7,956 nucleotides of DNA from JABCPE02 sp963517805 (GTDB taxonomy: Bacteria > Bacteroidota > Bacteroidia > Flavobacteriales > Weeksellaceae). Location: assembly GCA_963517805.1 (NCBI GenBank), contig CAUQHD010000068.1, positions 1 through 7,956 of the forward strand, read 5' to 3'. Below, piece by piece: positions 4,845 through 7,956 of the stretch (the first letter of the stretch is position 1; every line of letters starts with the position of its first letter). The translations under genes were made by a program, and so were the position numbers. The notes beneath the pieces were generated by a model. That model was not told the origin of the DNA, ran no database searches, and saw only the letters and a program-made list of their open reading frames with translations.

Positions 4845-7373
4845 ATGATGATTATGGAAAATAAGTTTTCGGAGGGAATGGATAGGGTGCTTCGCCATAG
4901 TAGACTTGAAGCAAATAGGCTGAAAAGCGAGTTTCTGAATACAGAACATTTTTTGCTGGGAATTATCAGCACGGAGAATTCTGCAAGAAATATTTTGGAG
5001 GCGCTGAAAGCAGATTTGGTTCAAATTCGTAGAAAGATAGAAAATATCAGTATAAATAATAATTTTAGCTCAAATCCTGATAGAAGCATTATGCCTACTA
5101 AATTGGCAGAATATTCTTTAAAAAGAGCATCTTTGGAGAGTAAGCAGTATCGTTCTAATGAGGTGAATACCATTCATCTTCTGCTGGGTATTTTATATAA
5201 AATAGATGACCCTACTACGCATATTTTGGAGGCGTATGATATTGATTATGAAAGTGTAGCAGCTGAATATAGAGCAATGCTTAAAAATAGCGGGCAGCTG
5301 CCAAAAGCTTCTTTTGATGATGAGGAAGATGAGGAAGATGATGCTGCATTTCCACAAGCGAATAAACCAACTGGAAATATCGGCACAGGGAAAAGCAAAA
5401 CACCTACGCTGGATAATTTCGGAAGGGATTTGACCACGATGGCAAAAGAAGGGAAGTTAGACCCTGTGATTGGTCGTGAAAACGAAATTGAAAGAGTTTC
5501 CCAAATTCTTAGCCGAAGAAAGAAAAACAATCCGCTGCTCATCGGTGAGCCAGGGGTAGGGAAGTCGGCAATCGCAGAAGGTCTGGCACTGAGAATTCAT
5601 CAGAAAAAAGTTTCGCGAGTTCTTTATAACAAACGAGTGGTAACGCTTGATTTGGCGAGCTTGGTGGCTGGAACTAAATATCGTGGGCAGTTTGAGGAGC
5701 GAATGAAAGCCATAATGACCGAGCTGGAAAAAAACAGAGATGTCATTTTATTTATAGATGAGTTGCACACCATCGTAGGAGCGGGGAGTTCCACAGGAAG
5801 TCTGGATGCTTCTAATATTTTCAAACCTGCTTTGGCACGAGGGGAAATCCAGTGCATTGGGGCAACTACTTTGGATGAATACCGCCAATATATAGAGAAA
5901 GATGGAGCGCTGGAGCGTCGTTTCCAAAAAGTGATGGTAGAGCCTACCAGCGTGGAAGAGACAATCCAAATCTTGAATCAAGTAAAAGAAAAATACGAAG
6001 AACATCATAATGTAACTTATACTGATGAGGCAATCAGAGCTTGTGTAAACCTTACTACAAGGTATATCACAGACAGGTTCCTTCCTGATAAAGCCCTCGA
6101 TGCGATGGATGAGGCGGGGTCTCGTGTTTATATCAAAAATATGAAAGTTCCTACGGCAATTACCTCGTATGAACAACAAATAGAGGAAGTTAAGGAGCTT
6201 AAACAAAAAGCTGTGAAAGCCCAAGACTATTTAGAAGCGAGAAAATACAAAGAAGAGGAAGAGCGCCTGATGATAGAGCTAAACCTTGCACAGCAGGAAT
6301 GGGATAACGAAATCAAGGAGCGAAAACAAATCGTTACGGAAGAAAATGTAGCTGAGGTGGTTTCTATGATGAGTGGTGTTCCTGTGACTAAAGTGGGCAA
6401 AAACGAACTGGACAAATTGGCACAAATGGACAATGTGCTCAATGGAAAAGTTATCGGGCAGGGAGAAGCTGTAAAAAAAGTTGTTCGCGCTATCCAACGA
6501 AACAGAGCAGGTCTGAAAGACCCTAAAAAACCAATAGGAACATTTATTTTCTTGGGAAGCACAGGGGTCGGAAAAACCGAACTTGCCAAAGTGATGGCTC
6601 GTGAGCTGTTTGACTCTGATGATGCTCTTATCCGAATAGATATGAGCGAATATATGGAGAAATTCGCGGTGTCTAGGCTAGTGGGAGCGCCTCCAGGGTA
6701 TGTGGGCTATGAAGAAGGCGGACAGCTTACAGAGGCAGTGAGAAGAAAACCTTATGCAGTGGTTCTTTTGGATGAAATAGAAAAAGCCCACCCAGATGTA
6801 TTCAATATTTTATTGCAAATTTTGGATGAAGGTTTCGTGACGGATTCTTTGGGTAGAAAAGTAGATTTCCGAAATACGGTTATTATCTTGACTTCTAATA
6901 TTGGTTCAAGAGACTTGAAGGATTTCGGAGATGGAGTAGGTTTTGGAACAGCAGCGAAAAAATCCACTTCTGATGCCAGAGCCAGAAGCACGATAGAAAA
7001 CGCCCTGAAAAGAGCCTTTGCGCCAGAGTTTCTTAATAGAATAGATGATATTATTTTCTTTAATGCTTTACAAAAAGAAGATATTCACAGAATAATAGAT
7101 TTGGAGCTTGGCAAACTATATTCTCGTTTAGAAAAACTGAACTATAAAGTGGAGCTGACAGATGAAGCCAAAGAATTCATCGTAGAGAAAGGCTGGGATA
7201 AAGATTTCGGTGCGAGACCACTGAAAAGAGCTATCCAAAAATATATAGAGGATATCCTTGCCGAGATGCTGGTGAACAAAGAAATGCAGGAAGGAGATAC
7301 GGTAATTTTGGAGGTGAATGAAAATAAAGATTCACTCATCGGAAGAGTAAGAAAAGAAGAAAAAGTTTCTTGA
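4845..7373 (+). CDS. clpC: ClpC, AAA+ unfoldase subunit of Clp protease
   Basis: At 842 residues it has the full ClpC plan. The double Clp N-domain (about 7-148) binds substrates or adaptors. An acidic linker (158-166) follows. The first AAA+ domain has Walker A GEPGVGKS (234-241), Walker B VILFIDE (300-306) and pore-loop KYRG (278-281). The middle domain carries a UVR-type segment (about 443-478), which separates ClpC from ClpA and from ClpB. The second AAA+ domain has Walker A GSTGVGKT (571-578), Walker B VVLLDE (639-644), pore-loop GYVGYEEG (618-625) and sensor-2 GARPLKR (789-795). The VGFG loop at 698-701 is the ClpP-docking type, so it should feed ClpP rather than act as a disaggregase. 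ClpP is not in the window. Starts at residues 1, 2 and 4 are all ATG. Residue 4 (position 4854) fits the family start MxxKFSEG best. No damage or frameshift is visible. Confidence 0.96.
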   Translation: MMIMENKFSEGMDRVLRHSRLEANRLKSEFLNTEHFLLGIISTENSARNILEALKADLVQIRRKIENISINNNFSSNPDRSIMPTKLAEYSLKRASLESKQYRSNEVNTIHLLLGILYKIDDPTTHILEAYDIDYESVAAEYRAMLKNSGQLPKASFDDEEDEEDDAAFPQANKPTGNIGTGKSKTPTLDNFGRDLTTMAKEGKLDPVIGRENEIERVSQILSRRKKNNPLLIGEPGVGKSAIAEGLALRIHQKKVSRVLYNKRVVTLDLASLVAGTKYRGQFEERMKAIMTELEKNRDVILFIDELHTIVGAGSSTGSLDASNIFKPALARGEIQCIGATTLDEYRQYIEKDGALERRFQKVMVEPTSVEETIQILNQVKEKYEEHHNVTYTDEAIRACVNLTTRYITDRFLPDKALDAMDEAGSRVYIKNMKVPTAITSYEQQIEEVKELKQKAVKAQDYLEARKYKEEEERLMIELNLAQQEWDNEIKERKQIVTEENVAEVVSMMSGVPVTKVGKNELDKLAQMDNVLNGKVIGQGEAVKKVVRAIQRNRAGLKDPKKPIGTFIFLGSTGVGKTELAKVMARELFDSDDALIRIDMSEYMEKFAVSRLVGAPPGYVGYEEGGQLTEAVRRKPYAVVLLDEIEKAHPDVFNILLQILDEGFVTDSLGRKVDFRNTVIILTSNIGSRDLKDFGDGVGFGTAAKKSTSDARARSTIENALKRAFAPEFLNRIDDIIFFNALQKEDIHRIIDLELGKLYSRLEKLNYKVELTDEAKEFIVEKGWDKDFGARPLKRAIQKYIEDILAEMLVNKEMQEGDTVILEVNENKDSLIGRVRKEEKVS

Positions 7374-7399
7374 TAAAACGGCTAAAAAATTTCATTAAA

Positions 7400-7956
7400 A
7401 TGAAAAAAACAGCAATAGGAATTATGGCAGTGGCGGCTTCTATGATGCACGCCCAGTCCAAAGAGTATTCTCTGAATTTTGATTCAGAAAAATACACTGT
7501 AAAAACGGCTCAGGTCGCAGGAAAAGAAATTTCTTTCAGAGCTTACGAAGATGTAGTCTATGTCAGCCATCCTGTGGATGTACGATATCAGAGTATGAAC
7601 ATTTATATCCCTGTGGAATACTACGAGGGAAAAAACATCAGAAAGTATAATGCTGATACAGCGCCTATTTTCCTCCCAAATGATGTAGGTAGATATATGT
7701 CCTCACAAGCAGGAGAGCCAATAAAAGACCGAATAACAGGCAAGGACAATGCTATCCTTGTCGCCCTGTCCAAAGGCTATGTAGTGGCATCTCCAGGAGT
7801 AAGAGGGCGTAAACTTACTAATGATAAAGCACAATACATTGGCAAAGCTCCTGCTGCGATAGTAGATTTGAAGGCGGCGGTGAGGTATCTTAGATTTAAT
7901 GATAAAATAATGCCGGGTAATGCCGAAAAAATCATTTCTAACGGGACAAGCGCAGG
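7400..7956 (+). CDS. Secreted alpha/beta hydrolase, subtype B tannase-like, N-terminal part (runs off right edge)
   Basis: Starting at ATG 7400, 185 codons remain open to the window edge. Residues 1-18 form a signal peptide: basic MKK, then hydrophobic AIGIMAVAAS, with likely cleavage after MHA before QSKEYS. The mature part has YVSHPVDVRYQSMNIYIP (54-71), then APIFLPNDVGRYM (88-100), VASPGVRGR (129-137) and, at the very end, NGTSAG, a GxSxG nucleophile elbow with Ser184. This layout resembles the alpha/beta hydrolases annotated as subtype B tannases, which cleave gallate or feruloyl-type esters. The true substrate is unknown, and the Asp and His of the triad lie beyond the window. The gene starts 26 nt after the clpC stop with no visible terminator or -7 motif between them, so read-through from clpC is likely. 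Confidence 0.82.
   Translation, partial: MKKTAIGIMAVAASMMHAQSKEYSLNFDSEKYTVKTAQVAGKEISFRAYEDVVYVSHPVDVRYQSMNIYIPVEYYEGKNIRKYNADTAPIFLPNDVGRYMSSQAGEPIKDRITGKDNAILVALSKGYVVASPGVRGRKLTNDKAQYIGKAPAAIVDLKAAVRYLRFNDKIMPGNAEKIISNGTSA

Noticed and set aside
4727..5024. Two minus-strand frames spanning the sufE-clpC intergenic region and the clpC start
   Set aside because: They are antisense to the conserved ClpC N-domain and end in AT-rich spacer. The hydrophobic look comes from base composition.
5246..6589. Minus-strand open frames opposite clpC (98, 77, 158, 120 and 72 codons)
   Set aside because: All lie antisense to conserved AAA+ coding sequence. The Ser-run in the 98-codon frame is simply the complement of the acidic linker. 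None has a promoter motif or recognisable domain.

Overview
The window looks like ordinary chromosomal backbone from a flavobacterium, most likely the Weeksellaceae (Chryseobacterium/Riemerella/Elizabethkingia-like). Four things point there: AT-rich DNA; start sites with little Shine-Dalgarno sequence; several copies of the Bacteroidota -7 promoter motif TAnnTTTG; and protein N-termini and motifs that I recognise by memory rather than by a search. I see no insertion sequence, phage gene, integrase or CRISPR array.

Layout. On the minus strand, the first 116 bases hold the N-terminus of the replicative helicase DnaB, running off the left edge. Next is a two-gene minus-strand unit, an NfeD-like membrane protein (1831-2400) followed 11 nt later by a flotillin (278-1819), closed by a strong terminator. 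A self-contained tRNA-Phe gene (2534-2606) follows on the plus strand, with its own promoter and terminator. Then comes a small plus-strand membrane/TPR protein of unknown role with a Met/His-rich tail (2699-3262). It converges on a minus-strand pair, sufE (4270-4692) and a family 9 glycosyltransferase (3296-4273), overlapping by 4 nt. One perfect 15-bp hairpin serves the convergent junction and lies partly inside the last codons of the glycosyltransferase. A 152-nt divergent intergenic region separates sufE from clpC (4845-7373, plus strand). Only 26 nt after clpC a secreted alpha/beta hydrolase resembling subtype B tannases begins (7400) and runs off the right edge just after its nucleophile serine.

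How the genes work together. NfeD-like plus flotillin is a known membrane-organising pair (compare yuaF-yuaG and yqiJ-yqiK). SufE activates the cysteine desulfurase SufS, but the rest of the suf system is not here. The glycosyltransferase probably acts in LPS core or O-glycan synthesis. ClpC is the AAA+ unfoldase partner of ClpP. These are mainly housekeeping functions. I did not find a previously undescribed system. The points most worth a second look are a 17-bp palindrome just upstream of clpC, the Met/His-rich tail of the unknown TPR protein, the coding-sequence-embedded terminator, and the close spacing of the esterase behind clpC.
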